The notes: generated by a model not told the origin, from the letters alone. A DNA stretch of 64,000 bases from Thauera sp. K11 (GCF_002354895.1 NZ_CP023439.1:2542001-2606000), one strand, 5' to 3'. Positions 10,407 through 20,944 are shown, counted from the stretch's first letter. Numbers and translations: made by a program.

Positions 10407-10898
10407 ATGTCCCATATTCGCCGGCAGCGCGGCATGGCCCTCATAACCGGCCTGATCTTCCTCGTGGTACTGACGCTCATCGTGGTCACGTCGATGCGCA
10501 CGACCGTTCTCGAAGAGAAGATGGCGGGCAGCACCCGGGACGCCGATCTGGCCTTCCAGGCCGCGGAGGCCGCACTGAGATCGGGGGAACTGATCGTGAA
10601 CGGCGCCTCGCTGCCCACGTTCGGGAACTCGGCGCCCTACCTCGCGGCAGGCAGCCGGACCGATTCCTATTGGCAGGATTCCAGCCACTGGACCAGCGCG
10701 GCAAACGCCTCGGTCGCGCTCGCCGGCGTTCATTCGCAGCCGCAGTTCATCGTCGAGGAACTGCCCGCGACCACGAGCATGGGCGGCAGCCTCAAGTTCG
10801 GCGCACTCACCGAATCCGGCATGTACCGCGTGACCGCGCGCGGCCTGGGCGCCAGTCCGAACACCGCCGTCATCCTTCAGTCGACCTACCAGCGCTGA
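10407..10898 (+). CDS. pilX: Type IV pilus assembly protein PilX
   Basis: A 163-residue minor pilin, MSHIRRQRG then MALITGLIFLVVLTLIVV, followed by EEKMAGSTRDADLAFQAAEA, which is a PilX signature. As usual for PilX there is no Glu at mature position 5. ATG 10407 has GGAG six bases upstream; a start at 10395 overlapping the pilW stop is also possible and adds four residues. PilX works with PilY1 at the pilus tip. Confidence 0.9.
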   Translation: MSHIRRQRGMALITGLIFLVVLTLIVVTSMRTTVLEEKMAGSTRDADLAFQAAEAALRSGELIVNGASLPTFGNSAPYLAAGSRTDSYWQDSSHWTSAANASVALAGVHSQPQFIVEELPATTSMGGSLKFGALTESGMYRVTARGLGASPNTAVILQSTYQR

Positions 10899-10927
10899 GC
10901 CAGTACACGCGAAGCAGGGAATTCATC

Positions 10928-13900
10928 ATGCGCCGACTCCATCTTGCCCTGTTCGGGCTCATCGCCGGCTTCGGGTCAACTGCCGCCGTGGCGGACATCG
11001 ACATCGCGAGCCAGCCGGTTTTCCTGAATCCGCCGGACCCGCGCATCATGCTGCTGATGTCGCGCGACCATGAATTGTCGAAGAAAGCCTACAACGACTA
11101 CAGCGACCTCAACGGCGATGGCAGGCTCGACATCACCTACGACAACGCGATCGACTATTACGGCTATTTCGATTCGGCGAAGTGCTACACATACAGCGAC
11201 ACGAATAGCCGTTTCGAACCGGCCGGCGCCGCAACGAACCATCAGTGCAGCAGCCAGTGGAGCGGCAACTTCCTGAACTGGGTCAGCATGACGCGCATGG
11301 ACGTGCTGCGGAAGACGCTGTATGGCGGGCTGCGGTCGAGCGACAATACCGGTACCGCGTTGGGCAGCACGGTGCTCGAACGGGCGATGCTGCCGAACGA
11401 TGTGCACGCCTTTGCAAAGGCGTTCGCCCCTGCAGGCGGCGCTACCGAAGTCGCACGTTATACGCCCTACAGCAGAAGCGCGGTGTCGTTCTGCAACGTG
11501 ACCAATGCAACGGACGGCATGTCGGCGGGCACCACCACCAGTCCCAAGATACTCGTCGCAAACGGCTCCTATCCGCTGTGGGGGATGACCGCCAATCCAC
11601 AATGTGCGGTGGGTGGCGATGCGGACCGGCCCAACGCCGTACGGGCCACATTGACCGCGCGCGTGGCGGTGTGCGTCAGCGGCATGATGGAGGCGAACTG
11701 CACCGCATACGGAACGAGCAACTACAAGCCGACCGGCCTGCTCCAGAAGTATGGAGAAAAATCCGTGATCGGCCGTGTGCGTTTCGGCTTGATGACCGGC
11801 AGCTACACGAAGAACAAGTCGGGCGGCGTGCTGCGCAAGAACACGTCCTGGCTGACCGGCAACGACCTGTCCGCCAATGACGAGGTCAATTCCGCCACTG
11901 GCCAGTTCATCAACCAGGCTGCCACCGACGCCGGCATCATCAACACGATCAACCGGACGCGGATCGCGGGCTGGAGTTTCGGGTCGACCGTACACGAGAA
12001 CGCGTGCAACTCGCCGGGCATCCTGAATTTCAACAACGGCGAATGCGTAGACTGGGGCAATCCGCTGTCGGAAATGTACCTGGAGTCGCTGCGCTACTTT
12101 TCCGGGGCGACGGCGCCGACGAGCGCCTTCGATTCGACCTCGTCGGAAACGACGCACATCCCTTCGCTGCCCAAGGTCACCTGGTCCGATCCGCTGCCGA
12201 GCAGCGAATGGTGCGCCCTGTCGAACGTCGTCGTATTGTCGACCGGCCTCAATTCCTTCGACCGCGACGAACTGACCGGGCACGGCATTTCCGGCCTCGA
12301 CGTCGCCGCGCTGACCAACGAAGTCGGCACGACGGAAGGCATCAGCGGCAGCTACCTGATCGGCAGAAACGGTACGGATCGGACGGACAACGATCAGTGC
12401 AGCGGCAAACCGCTGTCCAGCCTCACCGATGCGGACGGCATCTGCCCCGAGGTGCCGAGCCTCAAGGGGGGTTACTCCATTGCCGGCCTCGCCTACTCCA
12501 ACCTGAAGGTCGATCTGCGGCCAGGCTACCGCACGCTGCGCACCCGCCGCTGGGGCGATACCCGGAACTCCAACTACAACGCCGACTACACCGCGCGCCA
12601 GCCAATGGGAACCTACACGGTATCCCTGGCCGAAAGCCTGCCGCGGCTGGAAATTCCGGTGACCGGCGGCCAGGTCACCTTCCTGCCCGCCTGCATGGCC
12701 AACAGCAACGGCAACGCGACGGCTACCAGTTCCGGCTGGCGCGCCTGCTCGCTGACCGACATGCGCATCGTCGACCTCGCCACCGACGCCAACGGCAAGC
12801 CGACGTCCGGCACCATCGACGTGTCCTGGGAAGACTCGACCTGGGGCAACGACTACGACATGGACGGCGTGCAGCGCATCTTCTTCAACGCCAACGGCGG
12901 CAATCTGGTGCTCACCACGCACATCCTGCGCACATCCGCAGGCCATGCGATGCGCTTCGGCTACACCGTGACCGGCAGTACGGACGACGGCGCCCACTTC
13001 CCGGTGCTGGTGCGCGGCAACTACAACGTCAGCACCAACAATCCTTCCCCGTATCCCACCGCTGCCACCGGCGGCACCTACCCGCGGGGCGCATCCACTG
13101 CACGGCAGTTGGAGAACCCTCTCTGGTACGCGGCCAAGTACGGCACCGCCCTCGAGGACAAGGACGGCAACGGCCACCCCGACTGGGACAACGACGGCGA
13201 CGGCGTGCCCGACAACTTTTTCAAGGTCACCAACCCCGCCGGCCTGTCGACCGCGCTGGGGGAGGTGTTCGAAGCGGCAGCCACCGCGGACGCCTCGGCC
13301 TCGGCAATCGCCACCAACTCCACCCGGCTGGATACGAACACTCACGTGTATCAAGCCATCTTCCACACACCGGCCTGGACGGGCGAATTCAAGGCCATCC
13401 CGCTCACCGCGACCGGGACCCTCGGAACCGTCGCATGGGAAGCCGGCAGCCGGATCCCCGCCGCTGCCAGCCGCAACATCTACACCTGGAACAGCCGTGC
13501 CTGGAACGACTCCACGGGAGCGGGCGCGAGCTTCACCTGGTCCTCGATCACCGGACCAGCCGCCACGACGGGCACGCAGCAGAACCGGCTGGGCAGCGAG
13601 GCGGTGCTGGACTACATCCGGGGCGATCGCACCAACGAGCAGCCGGGCGGCACGTTTCGTGCGCGCTCGTCCCTGCTGGGAGACATCGTGAACTCCGACC
13701 CGCACTACGTCGCGGGCGGCAGTTTCGGCTATGACCTGCCCGCCACCAGCACACGCTGGACGGAGACGCTCAAGACCGCCTATACGACCTTCCGCACCGG
13801 AACGAGGGCGACGCGCAAGCCGATGATCTATGTCGGCGCGAACGACGGCATGCTGCACGCCTTCAACGCCTCGAACACGACCGCGCAGGGTGGTGGCGCC

Positions 13901-15307
13901 GAAGTCTTCGCCTATGTGCCGAACGCGGTGATCGGGAATCTGCCCAGACTCGCAAGTCCGACATATCGGCACCAGTACTACGTGGACGGCCCGGCGAATT
14001 CCGGCGACGCCTACCTCGGCGATGCCTGGAAGACGGTGCTGGTCGGCACCCTGGGCGGCGGCGGCAAGGCGGTCTTCGCGCTGGACATCACGAACGTGAC
14101 CGACAGCTCCGGCTCGAACACCTTCGGCGGCTCGAACGTCATCTGGGAGTACGCCGGCACGGACAACACCTCGGGCACGGACCATTCCGCGGACATGGGC
14201 TACATCATGGGCCGTGCCCATGTGGCACGCCTGAACGACGGCAACTGGTACGCGGTGTTCGGCAACGGCTACAACAGCACGAACCAGCGCGCCGTGCTGT
14301 TCCTCGTGCCGCTGGACAGAAGCCTGGGGCTGCCCGTGCGCAAGATCCGGACCGTCCGGCTCGAGACGGACACCGATACCGACAACGGCATGTCGGAACC
14401 CGCCTTGCTCGACGTCAATGGCGACCGCATCATCGACGTGATCTACGCAGGCGACCTGAAGGGCAACCTGTGGAAGTTCGACCTTTCGAACTCCAATGCC
14501 GGCAACTGGGGCAGCGCCTACCATTCCGGCTCCACCCCGGCGCCTCTGTTCCGGGCGATGATCGGCACGACCCCGCAGCCGATCACCTCCGCCCTCGAGA
14601 TCGGCGTCCCGCCATCGAGTGTGAGCGGATACATGATCTATTTCGGCACCGGCCGCTATCTCGGCAATTCCGACATCACCACGACCGCGACGCAAAGCGC
14701 CTACGGAATCCTGGATAGCGGCGCGGTGGTCTCCGGACGAGGCGCGCTGCAGCAACAGACCTTCATCTACCAGGGCGCGCGCACCTCCACCGACAGCAGC
14801 GAGGTCCGCGTCGCCAGCAACAATGCCGTGGCCTATACGGGGACCAGCGCCAAGCGCGGCTGGTACATCGACCTGGTGCTGCCGAATTCGACCACCAGCG
14901 TCGGCGAACGCATCGTCACCTACCCCATCCTGCGCCACGGCCGCGTCATCCTGACGTCCATCGTGCCGTCCTCGGGAGCATGCGACCAGGGCGGCTACAG
15001 CTGGATCACCGAACTCGATGCCCTGACCGGCGGACGCCTGTCGTACAGCGTCTTCGACTACACCGACGACAATCTCTTCAACTCCGCCGACTACGCGCGC
15101 TACGGCAGTGGAGACGAAGCGGCGGAAAACCCGGTCACCTCCCGCAAGCTCGGCACCGAGGGCCTGTTGAAGGCGCCGACCGTCATCAGCGCCGGCGAAC
15201 GGGAATACAAGGTGGGCAGCGGCACCGGCGGCGGCGTCGTAGTGATCACCGAAAAAGGCATGCAGGGCAATCCGCGGTCATCCTGGCGCCAGCTTTTCGT
15301 CCGCTGA
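10928..15307 (+). CDS. pilY1: Type IV pilus tip adhesin/assembly protein PilY1
   Basis: A 1459-residue exported protein (signal peptide about residues 1-22, ending AAVAD). The C-terminal third is the PilY1 beta-propeller, recognisable from KPMIYVGANDGMLHAFNA and GDLKGNLWKFDLS, with a calcium-type loop DVNGDRIID at 1162-1170. Two further Asp-rich loops are visible: DLNGDGRLD at 60-68 and a double repeat around 744-762 (DKDGNGHPD, DNDGDGVPD). PilY1 controls pilus extension and retraction and mediates adhesion in a calcium-dependent way. No von Willebrand A domain is evident in the N-terminal half. It is the fifth gene of the cluster, 29 bases after pilX. Confidence 0.95.
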   Translation: MRRLHLALFGLIAGFGSTAAVADIDIASQPVFLNPPDPRIMLLMSRDHELSKKAYNDYSDLNGDGRLDITYDNAIDYYGYFDSAKCYTYSDTNSRFEPAGAATNHQCSSQWSGNFLNWVSMTRMDVLRKTLYGGLRSSDNTGTALGSTVLERAMLPNDVHAFAKAFAPAGGATEVARYTPYSRSAVSFCNVTNATDGMSAGTTTSPKILVANGSYPLWGMTANPQCAVGGDADRPNAVRATLTARVAVCVSGMMEANCTAYGTSNYKPTGLLQKYGEKSVIGRVRFGLMTGSYTKNKSGGVLRKNTSWLTGNDLSANDEVNSATGQFINQAATDAGIINTINRTRIAGWSFGSTVHENACNSPGILNFNNGECVDWGNPLSEMYLESLRYFSGATAPTSAFDSTSSETTHIPSLPKVTWSDPLPSSEWCALSNVVVLSTGLNSFDRDELTGHGISGLDVAALTNEVGTTEGISGSYLIGRNGTDRTDNDQCSGKPLSSLTDADGICPEVPSLKGGYSIAGLAYSNLKVDLRPGYRTLRTRRWGDTRNSNYNADYTARQPMGTYTVSLAESLPRLEIPVTGGQVTFLPACMANSNGNATATSSGWRACSLTDMRIVDLATDANGKPTSGTIDVSWEDSTWGNDYDMDGVQRIFFNANGGNLVLTTHILRTSAGHAMRFGYTVTGSTDDGAHFPVLVRGNYNVSTNNPSPYPTAATGGTYPRGASTARQLENPLWYAAKYGTALEDKDGNGHPDWDNDGDGVPDNFFKVTNPAGLSTALGEVFEAAATADASASAIATNSTRLDTNTHVYQAIFHTPAWTGEFKAIPLTATGTLGTVAWEAGSRIPAAASRNIYTWNSRAWNDSTGAGASFTWSSITGPAATTGTQQNRLGSEAVLDYIRGDRTNEQPGGTFRARSSLLGDIVNSDPHYVAGGSFGYDLPATSTRWTETLKTAYTTFRTGTRATRKPMIYVGANDGMLHAFNASNTTAQGGGAEVFAYVPNAVIGNLPRLASPTYRHQYYVDGPANSGDAYLGDAWKTVLVGTLGGGGKAVFALDITNVTDSSGSNTFGGSNVIWEYAGTDNTSGTDHSADMGYIMGRAHVARLNDGNWYAVFGNGYNSTNQRAVLFLVPLDRSLGLPVRKIRTVRLETDTDTDNGMSEPALLDVNGDRIIDVIYAGDLKGNLWKFDLSNSNAGNWGSAYHSGSTPAPLFRAMIGTTPQPITSALEIGVPPSSVSGYMIYFGTGRYLGNSDITTTATQSAYGILDSGAVVSGRGALQQQTFIYQGARTSTDSSEVRVASNNAVAYTGTSAKRGWYIDLVLPNSTTSVGERIVTYPILRHGRVILTSIVPSSGACDQGGYSWITELDALTGGRLSYSVFDYTDDNLFNSADYARYGSGDEAAENPVTSRKLGTEGLLKAPTVISAGEREYKVGSGTGGGVVVITEKGMQGNPRSSWRQLFVR

Positions 15308-15331
15308 GCCCCCAACGAAGGAATCGAGCAC

Positions 15332-15766
15332 ATGCAAAGGAAAGCACGCGGTTTCAGCCTGATCGAGTTGATGATCGCCGTTGCCATCATCGGCATCCTC
15401 GCCGGCATCGCCTACCCGAACTACCGCGACTACATCGTCCGCGCCAACCGGGCCGAGGCACGGACGATGCTGCTCGAGAACGCGCAGTTCCTGGAGCGGA
15501 ACTTCACGACGGCAAACCGCTACGACCAGACGAGTGGCGGAGACGACATCGACGACGAAAGCCTTCCGCACGGACAAAGCCCCGAAAACGGCACGGCCAA
15601 GTACACCATCACGGTGAACTTTCCCGATTCGCAGCGCTTCACGCTGTCTGCCGCACCGACAGGCTCGATGGCCGGCGACGGTTGCGGAACCCTGACATTG
15701 ACGAACACGGGCGCGCAGGGCCGCAGCGGGGCCGGCCACAGTGTCGCGGATTGCTGGGGACGCTAG
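15332..15766 (+). CDS. pilE: Type IV pilin, PilE-like minor pilin
   Basis: A 144-residue prepilin, MQRKARG then [24 protein letters not shown], followed by a small globular domain with two C-terminal cysteines (GDGCGTLTL and VADCWGR) that likely form the D-region disulfide. As the last gene of the fimT-pilVWXY1 cluster it corresponds to the minor pilin PilE of pseudomonads rather than the major subunit, though the major-pilin role cannot be excluded from sequence. AAGGA precedes ATG 15332. Confidence 0.9.
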   Translation: MQRKARGFSLIELMIAVAIIGILAGIAYPNYRDYIVRANRAEARTMLLENAQFLERNFTTANRYDQTSGGDDIDDESLPHGQSPENGTAKYTITVNFPDSQRFTLSAAPTGSMAGDGCGTLTLTNTGAQGRSGAGHSVADCWGR

Positions 15767-15777
15767 GGAAAGACCGT

Positions 15778-15813
15778 CCGGCCCGGGTATCGATGCTCGG
15801 CCGGCCGGGCCGG
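15778..15813. terminator. GC-rich inverted repeat between pilE and yajQ, possible terminator
   Basis: CCGGCCCGG at 15778-15786 pairs perfectly with CCGGGCCGG at 15805-15813 between two converging genes. There is no T-run, so intrinsic termination is uncertain. Confidence 0.35.
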
Positions 15814-15820
15814 CGGCGGC

Positions 15821-16306
15821 TCAATCCCGGAAATTGCCGAACTGCAGCGGAAAATCCGTGATCTGCTTCTTCACCAGCGCGATCGCTTCCTGCAGCACAT
15901 CGCGCTTGGCGCCGGAGACGCGCACCGCGTCGCCCTGGATGGCGGCCTGGACCTTGAGCTTGCTGTCCTTGATCAGCTTGACGATCTTCTTCGCGAGATC
16001 CTGATCGACGCCGACGCGGACCTTCACTTCCTGCTTGACCTTGTTGCCGGAGATCTTCTGTACGTCGCCGTAGTCCAGGCAGCGCACGTCGACGCTCTTC
16101 TTGGTCATCTCGGGCAGCAGGATGGCCTTCATCTGGTCTAGCTGGAAATCGCTGTCGCCGAACAGGGTGATCAGCTTGTCGCCGAGTTCCACGTTGGCGC
16201 TGGTGCCCTTGAAGTCGTGCCGGCCGGCGATCTTGCTGTTGGCCACCGTCACCGCGTTGCGCAGCGACGGCTGGTCGACCTCGGACATGATGTCGAAAGA
16301 CGGCAT
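15821..16306 (-). CDS. yajQ: YajQ family nucleotide-binding protein
   Basis: A 161-residue protein, [20 protein letters not shown], ending in [11 protein letters not shown]; both ends are diagnostic of the YajQ family (UPF0234). Family members bind c-di-GMP or other nucleotides and in Xanthomonas act as a c-di-GMP-responsive co-regulator; the role in this organism is not shown by sequence. Cytosolic, full length. It lies 19 bases after ppnP on the same strand. Confidence 0.95.
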   Translation of the reverse strand: MPSFDIMSEVDQPSLRNAVTVANSKIAGRHDFKGTSANVELGDKLITLFGDSDFQLDQMKAILLPEMTKKSVDVRCLDYGDVQKISGNKVKQEVKVRVGVDQDLAKKIVKLIKDSKLKVQAAIQGDAVRVSGAKRDVLQEAIALVKKQITDFPLQFGNFRD

Positions 16307-16325
16307 GGCGCTCCCCGCTTCGCGA

Positions 16326-16661
16326 TCAGCCGAAATGGCAGATGTAGTGGTAGGGCTCGCCGGAGACTTCGATGTCGAAGCTGGAATTGCCGGGCACGTC
16401 GAAGGACTGGCCGGCGCCGTAGGTCTTCCATTCCCCCGGCTCGCCGTCGGGGCCTTTCAGGCGCACGCGGCAACTGCCGGCCACGCCTTCCATGACCTCG
16501 GGGGCGCCGGTGTTGAAGGTCAGCGTGGCGGGCAGGATCACGCCGACCGACTTCTTCGTGCCGTCGGCGAACTGGATGCCGTGGCTGACGCACTTGCCGT
16601 CGAAATAGACGTTGGCCTTGGTGGCGACGGCGATGCCGTCGATCTTCTCGGTAATGCTCAT
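16326..16661 (-). CDS. ppnP: Pyrimidine/purine nucleoside phosphorylase PpnP
   Basis: A 111-residue single-cupin protein of the former DUF1255 family ([24 protein letters not shown] core, here [18 protein letters not shown], and [10 protein letters not shown] at the end). PpnP phosphorolyses a broad set of nucleosides to free base and ribose-1-phosphate, a salvage function. It sits between DUF2788 and yajQ with gaps of 13 and 19 bases, so the three are probably one transcript, possibly starting from argG. Confidence 0.92.
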   Translation of the reverse strand: MSITEKIDGIAVATKANVYFDGKCVSHGIQFADGTKKSVGVILPATLTFNTGAPEVMEGVAGSCRVRLKGPDGEPGEWKTYGAGQSFDVPGNSSFDIEVSGEPYHYICHFG

Positions 16662-16674
16662 GGGTTTGTTCCTG

Positions 16675-16902
16675 TCAGATGCCGATCAGCTTCTGGATGA
16701 TGACCTTGGCGACGAAGCCGATGAAGCCCAGCCCCAGCCCGATGAACATCCACATCGCGCCGTACTTGCCTGCCTTCGACTCCTTGGCGAGGTTGCCGAT
16801 GATGAACAGCATGTACAGGATCAGCGCCGTGAAGCAGACCTTGAGGGAGATGTCCTCGAACTCCGCGATCGTCAGGCCGAAGATCAGTACGTCGTTGTCC
16901 AT
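16675..16902 (-). CDS. DUF2788 small membrane protein
   Basis: A 75-residue protein with two hydrophobic helices (about residues 18-37, LKVCFTALILYMLFIIGNLA, and 49-70) separated by a basic loop KESKAGKYG. This layout and loop are those of DUF2788 proteins. Start ATG 16902 gives MDNDVLIFGLTIAEFE; longer in-frame extensions upstream run into the argG region and are not credible. Function unknown. Confidence 0.8.
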   Translation of the reverse strand: MDNDVLIFGLTIAEFEDISLKVCFTALILYMLFIIGNLAKESKAGKYGAMWMFIGLGLGFIGFVAKVIIQKLIGI

Positions 16903-16930
16903 CGCCGGTATTCCGTAGCCGCCGTCCAGG

Positions 16931-18160
16931 TCAGCCGCGCGCGGCCCGGGCGTTCGCGGCGATGCGCATGCGCAGCGCGTTGAGGCGGATGAAACCGTTC
17001 GCATCCTTTTGATTGTAGGCGCCCTGGTCGTCCTCGAAAGTGGCGATCGTCGGATCGAACAGCGAATCCGTCTTCGAATCGCGGCCGACGACGATGACGT
17101 TGCCCTTGTAGAGCTTGACGCGCACCCAGCCATTGACCGTCTGCTGCGTGTGGTCGATGAGGGCCTGCAGCGCCTGGCGTTCGGGGCTCCACCAGTAGCC
17201 GGTGTAGATCATGCTGGCGTAGCGCGGCATGAGGTCGTCCTTGAGATGGGCGACTTCGCGGTCGAGGGTGATCGACTCGATGGCACGGTGAGCCTTCAGC
17301 AGGATGGTGCCGCCCGGCGTCTCGTAGCAGCCGCGGCTCTTCATGCCGACGTAGCGGTTCTCGACCAGGTCGAGGCGGCCGATGCCGTGCTTGCCGCCCA
17401 GCTCGTTGAGCCGGGCCAGCAGTTCGTGCGGCTTCATGCGGGTGCCTCCGATGGCGACGAGATCGCCCTGCTCGAACTCGAGGTCGATGTACTCCGCCGC
17501 ATCGGGCGCGGCCTCCGGCGACACCGTCCAGCGCCACATCGACTCCTCTGCCTCGGCAGCCGGGTCCTCGAGGTGGCGGCCCTCGAAGGAGATGTGCAGC
17601 AGATTGGCATCCATCGAATAGGGCGAGCCGCCCTGCTTGTGCTTCATCTCGATGGGAATGCCGTTCTTCTCGGCATAGGCGAGCAGCTTTTCGCGCGACA
17701 GGAGGTCCCATTCGCGCCACGGGGCGATGACCTTCACGTTGGGCATCAGCGCGTAGTAGCCGAGTTCGAAACGGACCTGGTCGTTGCCCTTGCCGGTGGC
17801 GCCATGCGACACCGCATCGGCGCCGGTCTGGCGCGCGATCTCGATCTGGCGCTTGGCGATCAGCGGGCGGGCGATCGAGGTGCCCAGCAGGTACTCGCCT
17901 TCATAGATGGTGTTGGCACGGAACATCGGGAAGACGAAATCGCGCACGAACTCTTCGCGCAGGTCGTCGATGAAAATGTTCTCCGGCTTGATGCCGAACT
18001 GCAGCGCCTTGGCGCGCGCCGGCTCGAGTTCCTCGCCCTGGCCGAGGTCGGCGGTGAAGGTGACGACTTCGCACTTGTAGGTGTCCTGCAGCCACTTCAG
18101 GATGACCGAAGTATCCAGCCCGCCCGAATAGGCAAGCACTACTTTCTTGACGTCGCTCAT
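16931..18160 (-). CDS. argG: Argininosuccinate synthase
   Basis: Joins citrulline and aspartate with ATP to give argininosuccinate, the penultimate step of arginine synthesis. The 409-residue protein begins [18 protein letters not shown] with the PP-loop ATP site at residues 10-18, and contains [14 protein letters not shown] and the aspartate-binding [18 protein letters not shown] region. Full length for the family. It follows argF by 44 bases on the same strand. Confidence 0.98.
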   Translation of the reverse strand: MSDVKKVVLAYSGGLDTSVILKWLQDTYKCEVVTFTADLGQGEELEPARAKALQFGIKPENIFIDDLREEFVRDFVFPMFRANTIYEGEYLLGTSIARPLIAKRQIEIARQTGADAVSHGATGKGNDQVRFELGYYALMPNVKVIAPWREWDLLSREKLLAYAEKNGIPIEMKHKQGGSPYSMDANLLHISFEGRHLEDPAAEAEESMWRWTVSPEAAPDAAEYIDLEFEQGDLVAIGGTRMKPHELLARLNELGGKHGIGRLDLVENRYVGMKSRGCYETPGGTILLKAHRAIESITLDREVAHLKDDLMPRYASMIYTGYWWSPERQALQALIDHTQQTVNGWVRVKLYKGNVIVVGRDSKTDSLFDPTIATFEDDQGAYNQKDANGFIRLNALRMRIAANARAARG

Positions 18161-18204
18161 GCTGTTTTCCTGTGTCCGTGCTTGTGCACTTTTTGAGTAA
18201 GCAA

Positions 18205-19128
18205 TCAGTCCTCGATGCGGCCAAGCATGAGGAATTCCATCAGCGCCTTTTGGGCGTGAAGCCGGTTTTCCGCCTCGTCCCACACGACGGACTGCGGGCC
18301 GTCCATGACTTCCGCGGTCACCTCTTCGCCGCGGTGGGCCGGCAGGCAGTGCATGAACAGCGCGTCGGGCGCGGCCACCGACATCATCTCGGCGTCTACG
18401 CACCAGTCGGCGAAAGCCTTCATGCGCTCCTCGTTCTCGGCTTCGAAGCCCATCGAGGTCCACACGTCGGTGGTGACCAGGTGCGCCCCCTTGCAGGCTT
18501 CGAGAGGATCGGCGAACTGGCGGAAGTGGTCGGTGCCGTACAGGCCGGCACGCTCGGGTTCGACTTCGTAGCCGGGCGGTGTCGATACGTGCACATGGAA
18601 ATCGAGCAGTTCGGCCGCCTGCAGCCAGGTGTTGCACATGTTGTTGCTGTCACCCACCCAGGCCACGGTCTTGCCCTGGATGCTGCCGCGATGCTCGATG
18701 AAGGTGAAGATGTCGGCCAGGATCTGGCAGGGATGGTATTCGTTGGTCAGGCCGTTGATGACCGGCACGCGGGAGTTCGCGGCGAAGCGCTCGACGATCT
18801 CCTGCTCGAAGGTCCGGATCATCACCAGGTCGCTCATGCGCGAGATGACCTGCCCGGCATCTTCCACCGGCTCGCCGCGCCCGAGCTGGGAATCGCGCGT
18901 GTTCAGGTAGATCGCCGAGCCGCCGAGCTGCTGCATGCCGGCCTCGAAGGACAGGCGGGTGCGCGTGCTGGCCTTCTCGAAGATCATGACCAGCGTGCGG
19001 TCGAACAGCGGATGGTAAGGCTCGTAACGCTTGAACTTGTCCTTGATCCACTTCGCCCGCTTGAAGACGTAGTCGTATTCGTCGCGGGTGAAATCCTTGA
19101 ATTGCAGGTAGTGCCTCAGTGCGGTCAT
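18205..19128 (-). CDS. argF: Ornithine carbamoyltransferase
   Basis: Makes citrulline from ornithine and carbamoyl phosphate, the latter supplied by carAB further along the window. The 307-residue protein has the carbamoyl-phosphate motif STRTR at 54-58, NEYHPCQ, and the ornithine-site HCLPAHRG at 260-267. ATG 19128 is chosen because AAGGGGTG lies just upstream; a GTG three codons earlier is possible. argD ends 15 bases upstream. Confidence 0.98.
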   Translation of the reverse strand: MTALRHYLQFKDFTRDEYDYVFKRAKWIKDKFKRYEPYHPLFDRTLVMIFEKASTRTRLSFEAGMQQLGGSAIYLNTRDSQLGRGEPVEDAGQVISRMSDLVMIRTFEQEIVERFAANSRVPVINGLTNEYHPCQILADIFTFIEHRGSIQGKTVAWVGDSNNMCNTWLQAAELLDFHVHVSTPPGYEVEPERAGLYGTDHFRQFADPLEACKGAHLVTTDVWTSMGFEAENEERMKAFADWCVDAEMMSVAAPDALFMHCLPAHRGEEVTAEVMDGPQSVVWDEAENRLHAQKALMEFLMLGRIED

Positions 19129-19143
19129 GGCCAGCACCCCTTG

Positions 19144-20319
19144 TTATCCGTTCGCGAGGAAGTCACGAATGAGCGGCGCCAGCGCGGAGACGAGCGCCTG
19201 CGCATCGGCGGCGGAAAACACCAGCGCCGGCAACAGCCGCACGACGCGCTCGGCGGTAACGCTGATCAACAGGCCGTGCTCCGCGGCGCGCCCCATCAGC
19301 GCACCGCAGGGACGGTCGAGTTCGATGCCGATCATCAGGCCGCGGCCGCGGATGTCGACGACGCCGGCAACCCCCTTGAGCGCTTCGGCCATGCCGGAAC
19401 GGATCGCCTCGCCGACCTTCACCGCGTTGTCCATCAGCCCGTCGTCGACGATGGTGTCGAGCGTGGCGAGCGCGGCAGCGCACACGAGCGGGTTGCCGCC
19501 AAAGGTGGAACCATGGTTGCCCGGCTTGAACAGGCCGGCAGCACGACCGGCGGTGAGCACGGCGCCGATCGGCACGCCCGAGCCCAGCCCCTTGGCCAGC
19601 GTCATCACGTCGGGCTTCACGCCGGCATGCTGCCAGCCGAACCAGACACCGGTACGGCCGATGCCGCACTGGACTTCGTCGCAGATCAGCAGCCAGCCAT
19701 GTTCGTCGCAGATCGCACGCACGTCGCGCAGATAGGCGTCGTTGACCATGTTGACGCCACCCTCGCCCTGGATGACCTCCAGCATGACAGCGACCACGCT
19801 GTGGTCGTGCGCCGCGACGTGGCGGATGGCCTCGATGTCCTTGTAGGGCACGCGGACGAAGCCGGGCACCAGCGGCTCGAAGCCGGCCTGCGCCTTGCGG
19901 TTGCCGGTGGCGGACAGCGTGGCGAGCGTGCGTCCGTGGAAGGCGTTCTCCATGACGATGACGTGCGGCAGCTCGATGCCCTTGCCGTGGCCGTACATGC
20001 GCGCGAGCTTGATCGCGCCTTCATTGGCCTCGGCGCCGGAGTTGCCGAAGAACACTTCGTCCATGCCGGACAACTCGGCAAGGCGGTCGGCGAGGCGTTC
20101 CTGCAGCGGGATGCGATAGAGGTTCGAGGTATGCAGCAGGCGGCCCGCCTGCTCGGCGATGGCCTTCACCAGGCGCGGATGGTTGTGCCCCAGTGTGTTC
20201 ACCGCGATGCCGGACAGGGCATCGAGATAGCGCTTGCCCGTCTCGTCGTAGATCCAGACCCCTTCCCCGTGCGTGAAGGCGACAGGAAGCCGGGCGTAGG
20301 TGTTCATGACATGGGACAT
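19144..20319 (-). CDS. argD: Acetylornithine aminotransferase family protein
   Basis: A 391-residue class-III PLP aminotransferase. NSGAEANEGAIKLAR, the PLP-ring aspartate in CDEVQ (D214) and the Schiff-base lysine in TLAKGLGSG (K243) are all present. Placement directly before argF and argG points to N-acetylornithine 5-aminotransferase in arginine synthesis; succinyldiaminopimelate transamination is a known second activity of ArgD. Start ATG 20319 follows a GAGGT ribosome site; in-frame residues further upstream are not homologous to the family. Confidence 0.93.
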   Translation of the reverse strand: MSHVMNTYARLPVAFTHGEGVWIYDETGKRYLDALSGIAVNTLGHNHPRLVKAIAEQAGRLLHTSNLYRIPLQERLADRLAELSGMDEVFFGNSGAEANEGAIKLARMYGHGKGIELPHVIVMENAFHGRTLATLSATGNRKAQAGFEPLVPGFVRVPYKDIEAIRHVAAHDHSVVAVMLEVIQGEGGVNMVNDAYLRDVRAICDEHGWLLICDEVQCGIGRTGVWFGWQHAGVKPDVMTLAKGLGSGVPIGAVLTAGRAAGLFKPGNHGSTFGGNPLVCAAALATLDTIVDDGLMDNAVKVGEAIRSGMAEALKGVAGVVDIRGRGLMIGIELDRPCGALMGRAAEHGLLISVTAERVVRLLPALVFSAADAQALVSALAPLIRDFLANG

Positions 20320-20589
20320 GGAGATACCTCGATCTGGGAACGAAGCCACAAACGCACACGGCGGCATGGGCCGCCGTGCAGGAAGAGTCGTGAATCTTAA
20401 GCCAAAGAAGCCGCGCCTGTACATATGTTCCGGCCGGCCCCGTACCATGACCGCAGGCCCGGCCGCGGCGCGGCAAGCGGAATCCGGCGGGACGATCCCC
20501 CTCGATTTCTGCTAGAATCCCGCCCGTTTTGAGCAAGGTCGCGCCAGACGACGACGCCAGAACACCCCGTAGCCGCCAAGGCATGAGAC

Positions 20590-20880
20590 ATGAATCAGAA
20601 GATTGAAAACTTCGTCATCATCGGGGTCACGAGGGAAGGAAAGAGATTCCGCCCGAGCGATTGGGCGGACCGGCTTTGCGGCGTCATGTCGGCCTTCGGC
20701 GCCGATCACCGCATGACCTACTCCCCCTACGTGCGCCCCGGCTGCACCCTCAAGGGGGACAAGACCGTTCTGGTCGATGCGCGGCTCTACGACGTCGAGC
20801 CGCTCGCCTACAAGTTCCTCATCAATTTCGCCAACGACAACGACCTGCAGATCGACTGGGTGGGCGACACCCCGATCTGA
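20590..20880 (+). CDS. DUF3579 domain-containing protein
   Basis: A 96-residue protein, MNQKIENFVIIGVTREGKRF, containing PSDWADRLCGVMSAFG, which I recognise as DUF3579, a small betaproteobacterial family of unknown function usually sitting beside the arginine genes. No membrane segment or catalytic motif. It is divergent from argD across 270 bases; a possible -10 TAGAAT at 20513-20518 points toward it but no convincing -35 accompanies it. A hairpin terminator follows at 20945. Confidence 0.85.
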   Translation: MNQKIENFVIIGVTREGKRFRPSDWADRLCGVMSAFGADHRMTYSPYVRPGCTLKGDKTVLVDARLYDVEPLAYKFLINFANDNDLQIDWVGDTPI

Positions 20881-20944
20881 CACGCTCCCCGGCGCCACCT
20901 GCAGCCGGAACTTCTCCCGCCACACGAAAGCCGCCGCACAAAGA

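Noticed and set aside
10976..14938. 1320-codon open frame on the minus strand opposite pilY1
   Set aside because: It is antisense to a well-supported gene, has skewed Arg/Val/His-rich composition typical of GC-rich antisense frames, and shows no domain.
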